This document shows positions 47,732 to 60,469 of a stretch of 64,000 nt of DNA, one piece after another (positions within the stretch are counted from its first letter, which is position 1; each line of letters begins with the position of its first letter). The translations under genes were made by a program, and so were the position numbers. The stretch is from contig NC_081410.1 in the NCBI RefSeq assembly GCF_030272615.1, positions 506,024,442-506,088,441 of the forward strand, in the 5' to 3' direction. The notes beneath the pieces are model-generated. The model ran no database searches. It worked only from the letters and a program-made list of their open reading frames with translations, and was not told where the DNA came from. The DNA is from Cryptomeria japonica. Taxonomy: Eukaryota; Streptophyta; Pinopsida; Cupressales; Cupressaceae.

Positions 47732-48899
47732 TGTAGTATCATAAAATTGCGACCCTAGCAATTTTTGACCACATTAGGGTCCTTACGCATGCAAAATTGA
47801 ATCCCCTAGCCTGATTGGAGACCGAAGACTTCTCAACCCCCGAAAACTGTATCTCCCTTGCCCTCTGCATTGCCTAACCTGCATCCTGTCCTGCAAAAAA
47901 GGGCAAGATAGGGGTGTGGTGCCCCTGTCCTTTGCCCTATTTTGGGGCAGGACCCTTCCTAAGTCTGCATTGAAGGTTGTGCAGTGAGCGGGAAAACTTC
48001 CCTGATGTCAGCCTGTGATGAAAATCAGTTTCATTAACCCTAATTGACAAGTATAAAGTTGCATTTGCCCTCTCATTTGCATAAGTTCAATAAGGTGAAA
48101 ATTTGTGATCAAGCATTGAAATGCATTCAAGCATTCAAGCATCCCTTTCAAGCATTGAGCATCTCAAGTATCCCTTCAAGGCTAGGTGTTGCATTCAAGT
48201 CAAGGACTCAACCATTAAAGAGGAGATCCATTTCAACATTCAACTTCATACAAACATTTCTATCAACATTTTTATCACAACCTCCCTTGAGGTGATTTAC
48301 ATTTACTTGCAAGTAATTTCTTTCATTACTTGGTTAATTCCAAAACTGGGGTTTGACCTGAAGGCAAAACCCCAATCCCAACCCCTTTTCCACTCTTTTA
48401 TGTGTGTAGGTTACAGGTGCGTAGCTGTACTTTCAGATTTGGACTCCATTTGTAGAGGCAGAAAAACCCTTTTCTTTTCGCATATTTTTTGAAGGACCAT
48501 GTACACTTTCACCATGGTTCGGGCAACTTTTCCTCAAATTCGCAAGGCGGCTTCGTCTTGACATATTACTATCAAATCCAAGTGCATAGCTTCATCCCAC
48601 ACTCTGATCTTGAGTTATTATTAGTTCTTCATCTCTTTTCACTTAGTCTTAATACATAATTTAATCAATTCCTTTCCATTCCGAGTAGAAGAGGGGATTG
48701 ACTTATCATTCTCATTTCATTTAGAATTCTATCTTCTTCTTTGGAGGTTGAATCCAATGAATTTATCCCCCCCTCTTCCAATGTAATGCATGAAAAGTGT
48801 TTGTAGGGAAATCCATAGTGAAAATCTCACCTCTCCTTGGAGGGAAAGGGTAGCTTTCCTCTTGATCTCTCATTCACACATTTTTCACCGACCATTACA
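47732..48899 (+). repeat. E1 3' LTR
   Basis: TGTAGTATCATAAAATTGCG to GACCATTACA. It pairs with 9635-10817. The palindrome that is perfect at 9808-9832 is eroded here, largely by CG to TG changes. Confidence 0.85.
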
Positions 48900-48916
48900 T
48901 TTTGGTGACCATTACA
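48900..48916 (+). other. 17-bp extension of the E1 3' LTR
   Basis: TTTTGGTGACCATTACA lies between the normal LTR end and the TSD. Its first eight bases equal the spacer and start of the primer site, and its last nine repeat the LTR end. Confidence 0.7.
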
Positions 48917-48921
48917 ATGAG

Positions 48922-49857
48922 ATATTTCCAAAAAGATAGATTTAAAAAAATCAAAGAGGATATTAGTTTCCCATTTTCGAAAATTAGGAGGATTTGGGGA
49001 AATCACATAAAACAAATAAAAAATTTGTTTCCATTTTGAACATTAGGAGATGAGAAATTAGGATAAATAATTAAAGAAATAAAGATATTTATTTAATTAT
49101 GATGACATAATTAGCTAACCAAATAATTTAAATAAATTATTCAATTATAGGAGATAGAAATTGATCATTTAATTCAAGCGTAGATTCGAAATTAATTAAA
49201 TAATATAATTTTTTTAATTAATATTAAAAGGAGATGATTAATGATAAAAGATTAAATGATTTGGGGAAATTAGTAAAAATGGTTTAATTATTTAATCAAT
49301 TAAAAGAGTAAATCATTCAAACTCACTTCCAGAGACCTTAACTAGGTCAAATTAAGTCAAATTTGGTCAAAATAGGTGAAACTGGGAAAAATTAGGAAGG
49401 TTCAGATAGAAAATGAGAAAATTAGGTCAAATTGGGTAAAAGCGGGTAAATCGGGTCAAAATAGGTTACCGAATTGAGATGGGACGGATGTGACACTGTG
49501 GAGAAGGAGAAGAGGTCAAAATGGTGCTATCAAATAGGATTTGGGAGAAAATGATACCATATAGACAAAACATGGCAAAAGGGAATCCACAGGGTCAAAA
49601 AAGAAGTAAAATGACCTAATCGAGACAGGTTTTAGGACAAATCAATATCACAATATTGAAATGGGAATGAATTGACATCAAGGGGATAAAATTGAGGACA
49701 AAATGATATCCCAAACTTGAAATGGGGAGAAAATGATGCCAATAGGACATAAAATGGGAAAGGGGAAGCGGGACAGGATTGACGAATAATAAAGACTATA
49801 TGCGCAATTAGGTTAGAAATGAAGAACACAGGCGTTTAACAATTTTTAGTGTCTACA
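48922..49857 (-). repeat. E0 3' LTR, right segment
   Basis: It continues 9400-9629 after the E1 TSD. It ends on the + strand in TTTTTAGTGTCTACA, so the minus-strand LTR starts TGTAGACACTAAAAA. A polypurine tract (minus, AAAGAGGGGAAAAA) adjoins it at 49858-49873. Confidence 0.75.
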
Positions 49858-50985
49858 TTTTTCCCCTCTTTGATACAATGCAATTTATAATATTGTTTCA
49901 AAGAATATTTAAGAGCAATATCACATTAAAATATGCCCTAAGTATAACAGGGTATAAGAGTGCCCCATCGAGAAATTGATCAAAAAATCTAAAAAAAAGG
50001 GTTAATTTGTCAACAATGACGCTAGGATTCCAACATCACGAACGGAAGTGAAATCAGATGTAAGATGGAAAAGTTACAAGCTCTAGAAGGTTAAAAATAC
50101 CACGACCAATGGAAAGGGGGGACATGCACATCCATCTAGGGAGGCAAGAGGGGTATAAAAGGGGGTGGGAGGGTGAAAAGAGATCATTTTCACTGTCTTT
50201 TTTGGAAGAAATGGATCTCTGGAATATGAGGACTAGGCAAGGATTGTGTGAATTTTGAGGGACAATCATCGTGGTGAGCGCATGCAAACCTACTAGCAAC
50301 CAGAGGGCGCAGGTCCAACAGTATGTACCCCAAATCCCACTTATCAGTTTCTAATTTGAGCATACTTTCCTAAGTTTAATTTCTTGATTTTCAATACATG
50401 TCGGGGGGTCTAGTTTAATAACTGCACAGTTGGGTGTGTTTTATGTGCAATTGGATAATAGTTGCATAGTTCATGGACAAACCTGTGAAATTGGGGACTA
50501 GAATTGCCTAGTTGGCATGCAAAACTGTGTAGTTGGTAGCCAAAATTGCATAGTTGGTTAAGGAAATTATGCAATTTGCTAATCTAACAAGCAATTTGAT
50601 TAGGTTTAAGGGTTAGGTTTGGACTAAGATGACTTAGGTTGACCTAGGGTTTGACCCAGGATTTAGGTTGGATAAACATGGATTGAACACTCATTTGCCT
50701 AATCAGGGGACCAAATTAGGGTTTGCAATTAGGGCTAACACTATTAGGGTTTCAATTGGGATTAAGACATAACTCATTGGGTAAGGGGTCATAATGGAAG
50801 AGTTCAGGTTAACGTAATGTTTGCCCCATTATTTTGTAGTTTGTTCTTATGACTTTACAAACTTGTGAGAGTTGACCTTCATATCTATTGTTGCGTCATC
50901 AACTACGAGAACATGAGAGATATTGTTGTTGCGTTTGGGATTATATCATATCACATTCATGCTTGAGATAAGGGCAAATAAGGCT
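49858..50985 (-). other. E0 3' UTR and spacer
   Basis: Noncoding. A motif like GCATAGTTGG or GTGTAGTTGG recurs at 50420-50560, and TTAGGGTTT-type words occur at 50580-50770. No supportable gene. Confidence 0.45.
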
Positions 50986-53900
50986 CTTATCATGAAATTA
51001 ATATAGTGATGGCATTTTGAGACAAATTCATTTCATCTGTCGATGAGAAGAGAGGTGATAGTCACACTAGAGGATGTATGGTAGATACTCAAGATTCCTA
51101 TTCATGGAGAGTTAATTGTGTATGAGCCTCTTACTGGGAGAGAGGCTTTGAGTTGGATGTTTTAGGTGGATGAGGATGATTTATGAATCATCAACTATGA
51201 GAATGGCATGTTAGCATTTGAGATTGGTGGTTGTCATCAGTGCAGTGATAGCGAGATTGGTAGCAGTAGACATGAGAGGAAACAGATTCCCTGTTGGATG
51301 GGGATGGGTGTTAGAGCACATGGTTATGGAGGGTACGATATTTTCATGGGGACCATGAATGATAGGCATGTTATACTTTCATCTACACCAGGTGGCATAT
51401 AAATGGACTTTAGATTAGCAACGGGTTGACTTTATTACATGTGTGGGATTTTGAGCACATAGTAGTGTGAAAACCTATAGGTTAGACAAATAGGTATGAT
51501 GATGATGACCTTATGTATATTTTTATGATGGGGCATTCTCACAAGAGTAGTTGGGTCAAACTTTGTATTGGAGACATCAGCTAGACTACTTGAGGGATTT
51601 CACATGGAGACCATATAGGGATTGCGAGGGTTGGTCGGATAATGATGATCATCTTCCTTATTGCAGACAAGAGAGGTACTTGATAGGCAAGATGACTATG
51701 ATATAAAGGATCATTGAGGTTCAACTACTAGAGTACAAAGACATATTGGGGAGTGGCAGGATGCACCTATAGGTACAAAATATTATGCACGATCTAAGTT
51801 GGAGGTTGGAGATTAGGGACCAATTATCTGACTACATGTAGCTTTCATAGAGTTTGAGCAGTTACAACTGACGTAGTGGGGTGTGGGACTAGATATTATA
51901 GACGTAGGTACAAAATCAATATGTGATAGGTGGTTCACAGAGCACAAGATAGTACCTTTGACAGATCTTGATGTTTTAGTTTACAGAATGCCACAACAAT
52001 GAAGATGGAGGAGAGGACATGATGTGACAGAGATGGAGGAGCCAGAGGGAGATGGGGAGCAAGAGACATATGAGGATAAAGAGACAGATTTAGAGGAGGA
52101 GGATGGGGAGACAATCAAATGATGAGTTAGTTGATCGGAATGCCATGCTGATGGACCGAGCTGATGACATACATGATCTATAGGATTAACCCATGTAGGA
52201 TATAGTAGTAGGTGATGAGGTTGAGTGGATTATAGATGACAGGGCTATTAGAGGCGAGGTGAGATATCAAAGAGAGCACATCATTATGTCAGAGAGACAA
52301 ATAACATATCTTTGGGGTAACAAGACAACTTGGGATGTTGAGAGAGCATCATTGATTGTAGGCATGGAGAGACTGACAATGGAGAGGGAGCAATGGAGTG
52401 CAAATATAGCTACACTATTGGTAGAGAGGGATCGATATGTATCTATATGCCAGAAATGTGGTATCATCCTGCAAATGGGAGAAAACACCTCAAACACACA
52501 CATGAAACATTGCATTAGAGTTAGTAATCACAAAACATGTTAGTGAACCAAAAACTCTCAAAATCATTCCATGCTCCTATATCCCTAAATATCCTTAAGA
52601 TTCAAGGTGGCCCTCACTTGGAAGAGCACTTGATCTCTTGGATGTAAACCTAGAGAACGAGATTTAAATGATGATTCTAGGATCAAAATGAATGCAACTA
52701 AGATCCTAGTGAATTGCTAAGATGATGATATGAATAAAAGCTAAGGATGCAAGATGAAAAGCTAGTGATGATCAAGATGATGGAAATGATATGAGGCTAA
52801 GTTAATTCCAAATTGAAGATTATGATGAGCTAATTAAGCTATATGAATATGAAAACACATGTAATTGATATGATCTAAAACATAATGCAATTAAGATAAA
52901 TTCTATGATGCTAATGATAGAAGGATTGGATGATTGAAGGTGACCAATGAGCTCCTTTGATAACCTGCAAAAGACTATAATTTTGATGCACAAGATTGGG
53001 ATTCTTGAATTGAAGAAATGAGCTATATTTATAGGCAAAATATAGAAATGGATGGTTGAGATTGAGTAATCTCAACAAGGGCTAGGATTGAAAGTTATCA
53101 ATCCATGGGAGAGATTAAATCAAATCCTAAGTTGACAAATTCCACCTTGAGAGGGCTTGAGAGGATGCTAAAAAAGCATTAGATGCTAAGCAAGCAATTA
53201 GGGATAACCTCAAGGAGTGACATCATTGGATAATGTCATTAACCAGGGAGGCATGCTATTACCCAAGAGGTAAACTCTTGTGCAACATGGGAAAATGGTT
53301 AAAGGGACAACCATCATGGTTAAGGGGTGTGGGCTTGTAAGAGACACTAAATGCCTTTTGAAGACTTTGGATGCTAACTTTCCCAAAGAGGAAAACCACT
53401 AGTAGTTTATGTAAGAGCCTTACATGTTTGGAAGACTCAACAAGTTAACTTGTTGAAATAGATACAGTCTTAAATACATTTTGAATACTTTCTTCCAAAT
53501 TTGGAGAAGTAACTCCCCCAAATTTAGGGAAAGGAAATGATTAGGAGATTAGACATGATTAAGATGGGATTAAGAGGTTTCTAGAAGGATGATTATGGAG
53601 GCAAGTGGGAGATGTGGGAGAATGCAAGTGGGTGAGGGAAAATCGGATTTTAGCAAATTAAAATGATTTAATTTAGCCAAAAGGGATGCAACTTGCATTT
53701 GTAGGACTTTGCAAGTGGGGGAACTATTCACAAATAAATAATGATTTATTTATTTGCAAAGGGGGTTTTCAATTAAATGTGAATTTAATCAAAAGAGAAA
53801 AAAGGGATTTTAATCAAATAAATAAGATTTATTCAATCAAATGGCTAAGGGTACTTAATCAAACCTTAGTTTAATTAATAAGTTGGGCTAGAAGAAGGAG

Positions 53901-54540
53901 ATTTAATCAAATCTTTAATTTGATTAAAAGGTCAATTAGAAGAATAGGAATATTAATTAAATCTTAATTTAATTAATTAGAAGAATTAGAAATAATTAAA
54001 TAAATAAAATTTACTTAATTCATTGTGCAACTTTTAGGTGTCTACAGTAGAAAAGAGAGATTCATTGATAGCTTCTCTAGACACAACATTATCTCGGACA
54101 TAGAGAGCAGACGAGAGAATTTGAGAGTTCCTTAATGGTGTACAAGATCTTACCATGCGATAGGCTTTTGATTGGATGATGCAATATGGACATGAGATCA
54201 GATATTGGAGGGATTTATATGAGGGCTTAGTTCCAACAGAGCAAAGAGCACCATCATATGCAACACTTCAAGCTTAGTGTAGGTCATGCAGTAGGACACA
54301 CTCTCGAAGGACATAGAGCAGTGCGGGGGTGATAGGGCCATCAAGGCCCTTAAGACTGGCAGGACCGGGGATAGGAGGAGATTCATACTCAGGATAGGAC
54401 AAAGGTCAGGAAGATTGAGGGAGTACTTTATGATATTTCCAGTTATAGCGATATGCTTACAATTTTGTAGACACTTCTTGATGTTATACCGAGCCTGCGA
54501 GCTCCACTTTGACACAAAGACTCAGATTGTTGTACTCTAA
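50986..54540 (+). pseudogene. Antisense coding-like region of E0, possibly plant-mobile-domain type
   Basis: This lies on the strand opposite E0 pol and downstream of integrase. Open stretches with stops in between include LEDVW.ILKIPIHGELIVYEP (from about 51073), ENGMLAFEIGG to GYDIFMGTMNDRHVI (to about 51400), PYRDCEGWSDNDDHLPYC with QERYLIGK near 51615-51690, RWFTEHKIVPLTDLDVLVYRM near 51930-51990, and a coiled-coil region at 52259-52450. It resumes as EKRDSLIASLDTTLS after the solo LTR. The LEDV..IL..PI.G phrase recalls plant mobile domain proteins. Antisense extra ORFs 3' of pol are known in Tat-lineage elements such as Grande and Retand. Heavily degenerate. Confidence 0.4.
52470..54046 (-). 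mobile_element. Solo LTR (E5 relative) in E0
   Basis: Minus-strand start TGTAGACACCTAAAAG at 54046. Shared words with E5 include a CAACAAGTTAACTTGTTGAA palindrome (53436-53455) and AAATTTGGAGAAG. TATAAATA (minus) at 53026-53033. The 3' boundary is uncertain, between about 52457 and 52545, because no clean 5-bp TSD is visible. Confidence 0.6.
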
Positions 54541-55850
54541 TACCGTTTAGGATATGTATATGAGATGCAAATTCTATGTGAGACTATATGATGTATTATG
54601 TTATATGCGAGCCTTTGATATATGAAATGTTTGTTTGTTAAATGTTTTGCTTTTATGTGATGATGATAATTCTTACGTGATGCTTTTGATCTTATTATGG
54701 AGATGTATGCATTGCTATGATGCTTTAAATTATGCATAATTTTATGAGTTTATGTGATGATATTACTAACATATGTGCGCAAGATGAGGATATATATGAA
54801 TGATTATGATATGCATGTGGACTAATATGTTATGAATGCAGGATGCCTTTTTTTTAAGTACTAGAGTACATAGCCATGGGGATCACAAGGACTGACTAAA
54901 GGATTTTTAATGGAAGTTAAATGAATAAAAGTTAGTAGTGATGAATCCTTGCTTTCATAAATGCACCATTAATAGTAGAGAGATTTATTTAATATGGAAA
55001 ATGGATACATTTCATCATGACATATGAGGTCAGAGCGATAATGTAATCTCTTCACATAAAAACATACATATTACATACAAGGAATGTTCTAATCTATTCT
55101 GAAATGTTGGGTTGTATATTAAGGGTCGATGTGTAATAGTCACAAAGCGAACGTACCAACATAAACACCCAAGACATACATGTTTCATAACATCATGAAA
55201 ACATCCCACAAACATAAGACAAAAACAAAAAGATCATGAACCATCCCGTCCACTCTAATCACTTGTGGATATCCTCGAGTAGCATAGGAACATGATCAAA
55301 TATAAATCAATGAATGATAAGACTTACTAGACCAAGTGAGTCAACAACCATTTTGATCTTGTTATCAAAGTTCGTTAGGTTGTGTTTGATAAGACGATCA
55401 CGATGTCTGGTTTCAGGAATGATATACCTCATATAAGATAGACACAATTTGGTTTTGAGTATACTACACCATGTATAAGATAGATGATATATGGATAAGG
55501 TTAATCGATAGGTCGATTGATATGACAAGTTGATTTATTTGATTATTGATTTGATTGATATTTTGTCTGTTGATGTGTGATTTGATAAGCGTAGTTTTTT
55601 ATGAGTTTTTCATTTGTGTCAACTCAAATGTCTGTCTCTTGCAAAGAACAAGTTTATTGATGAAATGAAAATTGATTGTTTTGAATTTTTTGGAGTTTTT
55701 ATGGTTATTTGATTTATTTATTGTTAGGATATTTTTCAATGTTATGGATTTTATTTTTAGGATCATATTTTGTCAAGTATAATACTTGCGAAGGTACATT
55801 CTATTTACAAGTTCAAATAGTGGTTCTCCTTCTAATGTTGCTAGCTGATA
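54541..55850. other. E0 spacer without gene
   Basis: AT-rich with many ATGATGAT-like words. No motif recognised on either strand. Confidence 0.4.
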
Positions 55851-58800
55851 TGGCCCAGATCCTTAGGCAGTAGTAAACACATAGGGACCTAGACAATTAG
55901 GCTCAAATTTGCCTAGCTTCTCTCATTCTTATTGATTCTTGGATTCATCTTAACTACTAAGTCTCTGACTTCAAAGTGCCTACCCTTGACTTTCTTGTTA
56001 TAGTTTCTTCATAGATGATTTTGATATGCTTGTAGATGAACTAGGGCAGTTTGGCATCACTCATCCAATGTTTCTAGCTCATGTACTCTAGATACTTTTT
56101 ATTATTGATCATCAATGATCTGGTGCAAGGAGACTCTCAACGAAGGGATCTCAACCTCAATAGGAAGTATGGATTTAGTAGCATAGATTAGGGAATAAGG
56201 GGTAGCGCCTGTAGGTGTGTGAATATTGGTTTGGTTTGCCCATAAGATGAGATTAAGCTGTACATGCTAGTTGCAGCCAGTGTCATTGACAGTCTTCTTG
56301 AGAATTTTTATAATGGTTTTGTTAGATGCCTCAACTTGACCATTACTTTGTGGGTAGTAAGGAGAGGAAAAGCGGTGTTGGATATGAAATTTCTCAGAGT
56401 TCCCTAACATCTTGGTTTTTGAAGGGATGACCATTTTTGGTGACAATGGCTAAAGGGACTCTGTATCGACAAATGATGTAATTTAGTATGAACTTAAAAA
56501 TCTATGTGATGGTAATGTAGGTCATGGGAATGGCTTCAATCCATTTGGTGAAGTATTATGTGGCAATGATAAATAATTTATGGCCATTGGCAGAGGTGGG
56601 TGAATCTTACCTATGAGGTTGAGTGCCCACTAAGAAAAGGGCCAAGGAGATATGACAAGTCAGAGTTCTTGTACTGGTGCATGAATTAGGTCTTCATGAA
56701 TTTGGTGTTTCCAATAGATTCTTGTTCCATGGTAGATCGGTAGTATCTTGCTCTTGTTAGTTTCTTTTCAAGACTTAAACCATTGAAGTGGCCCCCATAA
56801 ATACCATTATGAACCTCTTGTAAAGAAATTTGTGCTTTGTTGGAATCAAGACACCTAAGGAGGGTTTGGTCAAAAGAGAGATGGTATAGGGTATCAGTAA
56901 TGATAACGTATCTAGTGACGTGATGGATAAAGGAACTTGACATTAATTTTTTGATAGGTTGGGAGGTAATGTTTGGGATTTTAAGTAATTGTATATGTTT
57001 TGGTACCAAGGAGAATTGGCATCAACAATTTCATACATGACTTTAGATTGTGGAATCTCAAAGGTAGGAATCAACAATTGTTCTACCAAGAACTCACATT
57101 TAGCAACATTTTGTGGGATATCAATCATGGATGAAATAGTAGCATGGCATCTATTGGTTTATTTTGTAGTCATGGTACCTGATTGAATGTGATTGTAACA
57201 AACCTGGTTTTGTAGAAATCAACCAACTTCTTATAAGGGATCAATTTTTCATCTTTAGTCTCATATTCATCATTTGCTTGTCGGATGACCAATTGAGAAT
57301 CACTATATACCTAGAGATTTGTGATATCCCATTGCACTACAATTCTTAGTCCTATGACTAAGGCTTCATACTCTGCAATGTTGTTTTACATTCAAAAGTG
57401 ATTATGTATGATTTAAGGATTGTACCCCCCTACAAAGTTAGAAACAAAATACCCACCCCCGAGCCATGTGTGTGTAAGCCATCAAAGTAGAGTTTCCATT
57501 CAATGGTAGGTGTGACATTGAATATGGAGTCATTTGGAAAGTCAAATAACAATGGAAGATAATCTTGGATGGGAGCTTCGACCAGTCGATCTACTACTGC
57601 TTATCCTTTTATAGCCTCGTGGTCTACATACTAGATATCAAATTCACTCAATATCATAAACCATTTAGCAAGGAGCCCTATGATTGTTGCTCTATTGAGT
57701 AGATACTTCAATGGGTCTATCTTTGCTATAAGCAATGTTTTGTGACAAAACATATAATGTCTAGGCTTTTGGGTAGCGAAGACAACTTATAAGCATGCAT
57801 GTACAACAAGAGTATAGTTCAATTCGTAACCAACTAGGATTCGACTAATATAGTATATAACTCTCTCTTTTTCTTCTTCATTGTGTTGTGCTAAGAGATC
57901 CCCTAATGTTGTTGTTGCTGATATGGACAATATTAAAGGTTTGCCTTCAATAGGAGGTATTAGGACCGATGAAGATAAGAAATAGTCTTTTAACTTTTGG
58001 AAAGCTTGTCAATGCTATTCATTCCATTTGAAGGTTACTCCCTTGTAAAGTAAGTGTTAGAAGGGGTGACATTTATTGGTCAATTATGTTATGAATCTCC
58101 TAATAGATTGCAATTTTCCCTGTAGACTTTTTAATTATTTTAAATTCAAAGGTGAAGGCATGCCATTATGGCTTTCACTTTTTGTTGGATCTACTTCAAT
58201 GTCATGATGAGAGAGAACACATCCTAGGAGTTTTCCTAATGTAACCCCAAAAATACATTTCTTAGGGTTCAACCGAAGCTTATACTATTCCATTATGTCA
58301 AAGATCAAAGTCAAGATGCTCAGATGTCTATCTCTGGTGAGTGGTTTACATAGAAAGTCATCTACATAATCTTCCATCAATGTGTGCATGAAATCATGGA
58401 AGATGGTTGTCATTGCTCTTTGATAAGTTGCTCCAACATTTTTGAGGCTGAAGGGCATCACATTCCAACAGGATATTCCTTGAGCACATGTGAAGGTTGT
58501 TTTATGCTGATCCTCTAGAGATATTCTAATCTAATTATTTTTGGAAAATTTGTCCATTACGGACATCATCTCATAACCAGCTGTCAAGTCCAAAATTATG
58601 TCAATGTTTGGTAAAGGGAAGTCATCTTTTGGACATACTTTATTCAGATCTTTGAAATCAACACAAATTTTGATGCCCCCAATAGGTTTTCTCACTAGAA
58701 CCAAGTTAAAAATCCACTCTACATAATCAATGGGTCTAATGAAACCCACATCCAATAATTTCTTGAGTTCAACTTTCACTAGTAAGGCAATTTGTGGATG

Positions 58801-58985
58801 CATTGTTCTCAGTTTCTATTTGACTCATTTAGCATCTGGCTGCAATGAAAAATGATGAAGGGCAAATTTTGAATCTAACCCTGACATATAACATAGGACA
58901 ATGTAAAGTTTATTTGTTTTTCTAGGAAGAATGTGACAAAGTTTGCCTTTTATTGCTCTGACAATGGGACTGCAAAGTGAATGAC
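55851..58985 (-). pseudogene. E0 Ty3/gypsy pol (Tat type), degenerate
   Basis: Reading right to left: reverse transcriptase (HPQIALLVKVELKKLLDVGF, then CPKDDFPLPNIDIILDLTAG) with the YVDD box at 58368-58357; gypsy RNase H (ERVIYYISRILVGYELNYT, about 57800); a second RNase H-like segment (WKLYFDGLHTHGSGVGILF, about 57500); an integrase zinc region (EVHNGIYGGHFNGLSLEKKL, about 56800); and an integrase core ending YYPQSNGQVEASN, about 56330. The RT-RNase H-extra RNase H-integrase order defines the Tat lineage. Many stops and indels are present. The integrase phrase usually TDNG reads TKNG, so the second catalytic Asp is lost. Cut at 59006 by the copia insertion. Confidence 0.85.
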
Positions 58986-59006
58986 CTTAAGATTGTCTAG
59001 TGTACT

Positions 59007-60334
59007 TGTTGGTAACAAAAATGAAGAAAAACTCAGAGGGAGGGGGGGGGGGGGGGGGTGAATCAGTTTTCACTGGATTAAACAAATTAGGCACAATCTC
59101 AGATCTGATCAACAACAACAAGAACAAAGATGAACACAATAACAATAACACATAACACCAAGATTTTGACGTGGAAAACCCGGTTAAGGAAAAAACCATG
59201 GTGGGAACCTACCCACAATAAGATGATACTCTGCAGTAGTATGTGTAAATATTACAATGGGGAATTCACATGCATTTGGGATCACTTCCTAGAGCTCACT
59301 GCTGAAAATATGATAACCTGGAAGGCTACAAACCTCAGGGAAGATTCAGTACCTTACAAGAACATTCAGACAACAATCTGGTTTACATGAACTGAAAGAA
59401 TAACATCTCCCAATGCTCGATGACAGTTTTGGTTAAGCACATTTGTCTGCTCTGCAAAACTCTCTGCTCAACACTACACACCAAAAGATAAATTCTCTTA
59501 TTATCACATACATCACTCTCTGATAATCTGGACACACCACACATATCAAAATTACATGAATATAACACCTATTTATACAAATCATCAACCTTGACTACAA
59601 GGTTGGCTCAACCCTAAAGACCTAATTATAAAATTACATCACACGATAAATAAATCAACTACCAGATCAATACAATGTCATTGCTGATATAGAATGGACC
59701 CAAATCAAATCCTCGAACACGCAACACCACCAGAAATCTCGCCAAGATCATCCACAACACGCTACACCACCGAAAATATCGCATAACATGAAGAACATCA
59801 TCGAACCCATAAGATCCTCAATAATTCATAAAATGATCAATGCGGACCAAGAAAACAAATAGGACATGATTAGGAAACACCAACAAGCACGTTAGAACCA
59901 TTTGCAATAGGTGTGCCAACGCCACTTAAACAAATCTTCATCGATCAACACGTTGATACTCAATAACACATTGACAACAACAATTGGGATTAGAAAGATA
60001 ACTTGTGGAACACCAAATAATGAACCATCTAAATTATAGATACACATGAACATCCCAAATACTCTCCCAAATCCACAACTCAAGATATAATCATTCCAGA
60101 GCACAATGAATCAAACACTAAGAAAAACCAATCCTCATACCAAAATCCATAACCCGATGAAATCACCTCTTAGCATTATGAAACCAACATTGAATCAAGC
60201 ATCTCTAGTTGATTCAACATATCAAATAGATAAACCAACCAGATCAACTCTTTGCAATCACCGGATCACCAAAATACAAGAATATGTTGCCATCAATTAC
60301 AACAACATATCATGAGCAACAACAATGTTCAACA
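59007..60334 (-). repeat. Copia 3' LTR (minus strand)
   Basis: Minus-strand TGTTGAACATTG at 60334 to TTACCAACA at 59007; ends are TGTTG/CAACA inverted. TATAAATA (minus) near 59570. Contains the plant copia signature GGGTTTTCCACGTCAAAATC at about 59160-59185 and a G(17) homopolymer at 59042-59058. The left TSD would be GTACT (59002-59006); its partner is outside the window. Confidence 0.7.
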
Positions 60335-60350
60335 ATCTCCCCCTTTGGTA
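60335..60350 (-). promoter_or_regulatory. Copia polypurine tract
   Basis: Minus-strand ACCAAAGGGGGAGAT directly before the LTR start. A second GGGGGAGAT lies at about 60421-60430. Confidence 0.7.
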
Positions 60351-60469
60351 TTGATGGAAACATATGAATGTGAAAAACAATCAATGCAAAGAAAGAAATC
60401 AACACTAGAAATCTCCAACAATCTCCCCCTAAGATCATGCACATAAAGCTTCCAAGATAAGGTTGTTTT

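Larger units (their letters stand above)
9635..48916 (+). mobile_element. E1: gag-protease-only LTR retrotransposon, interrupted
   Basis: LTRs are 9635-10817 and 47732-48899, with perfect 5-bp TSD ATGAG at 9630-9634 and 48917-48921. Native parts are 9635-13759 and 45320-48916, about 7.7 kb. The element has a primer-binding-like site, a leader, a gag plus protease-like gene, a 3' UTR and a polypurine tract. No reverse transcriptase, RNase H or integrase is present, so it must use another element's enzymes. The intervening 31.5 kb is E2 and its passengers. Its gag resembles Ty3/gypsy Tat-type gag, and a minus-strand relative is E4. Confidence 0.85.

Noticed and set aside
52465-54051. TSD for the solo LTR at about 52470-54046
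   Set aside because: CATCC/GTAGA do not match. AGAAA at 52452 and 54049 would need two extra bases at the LTR end, so no TSD is claimed.
55030-55528. Minus-strand ORFs of 61-73 residues
   Set aside because: No motif or similarity to the neighbouring pol gene; chance open frames in AT-rich DNA.
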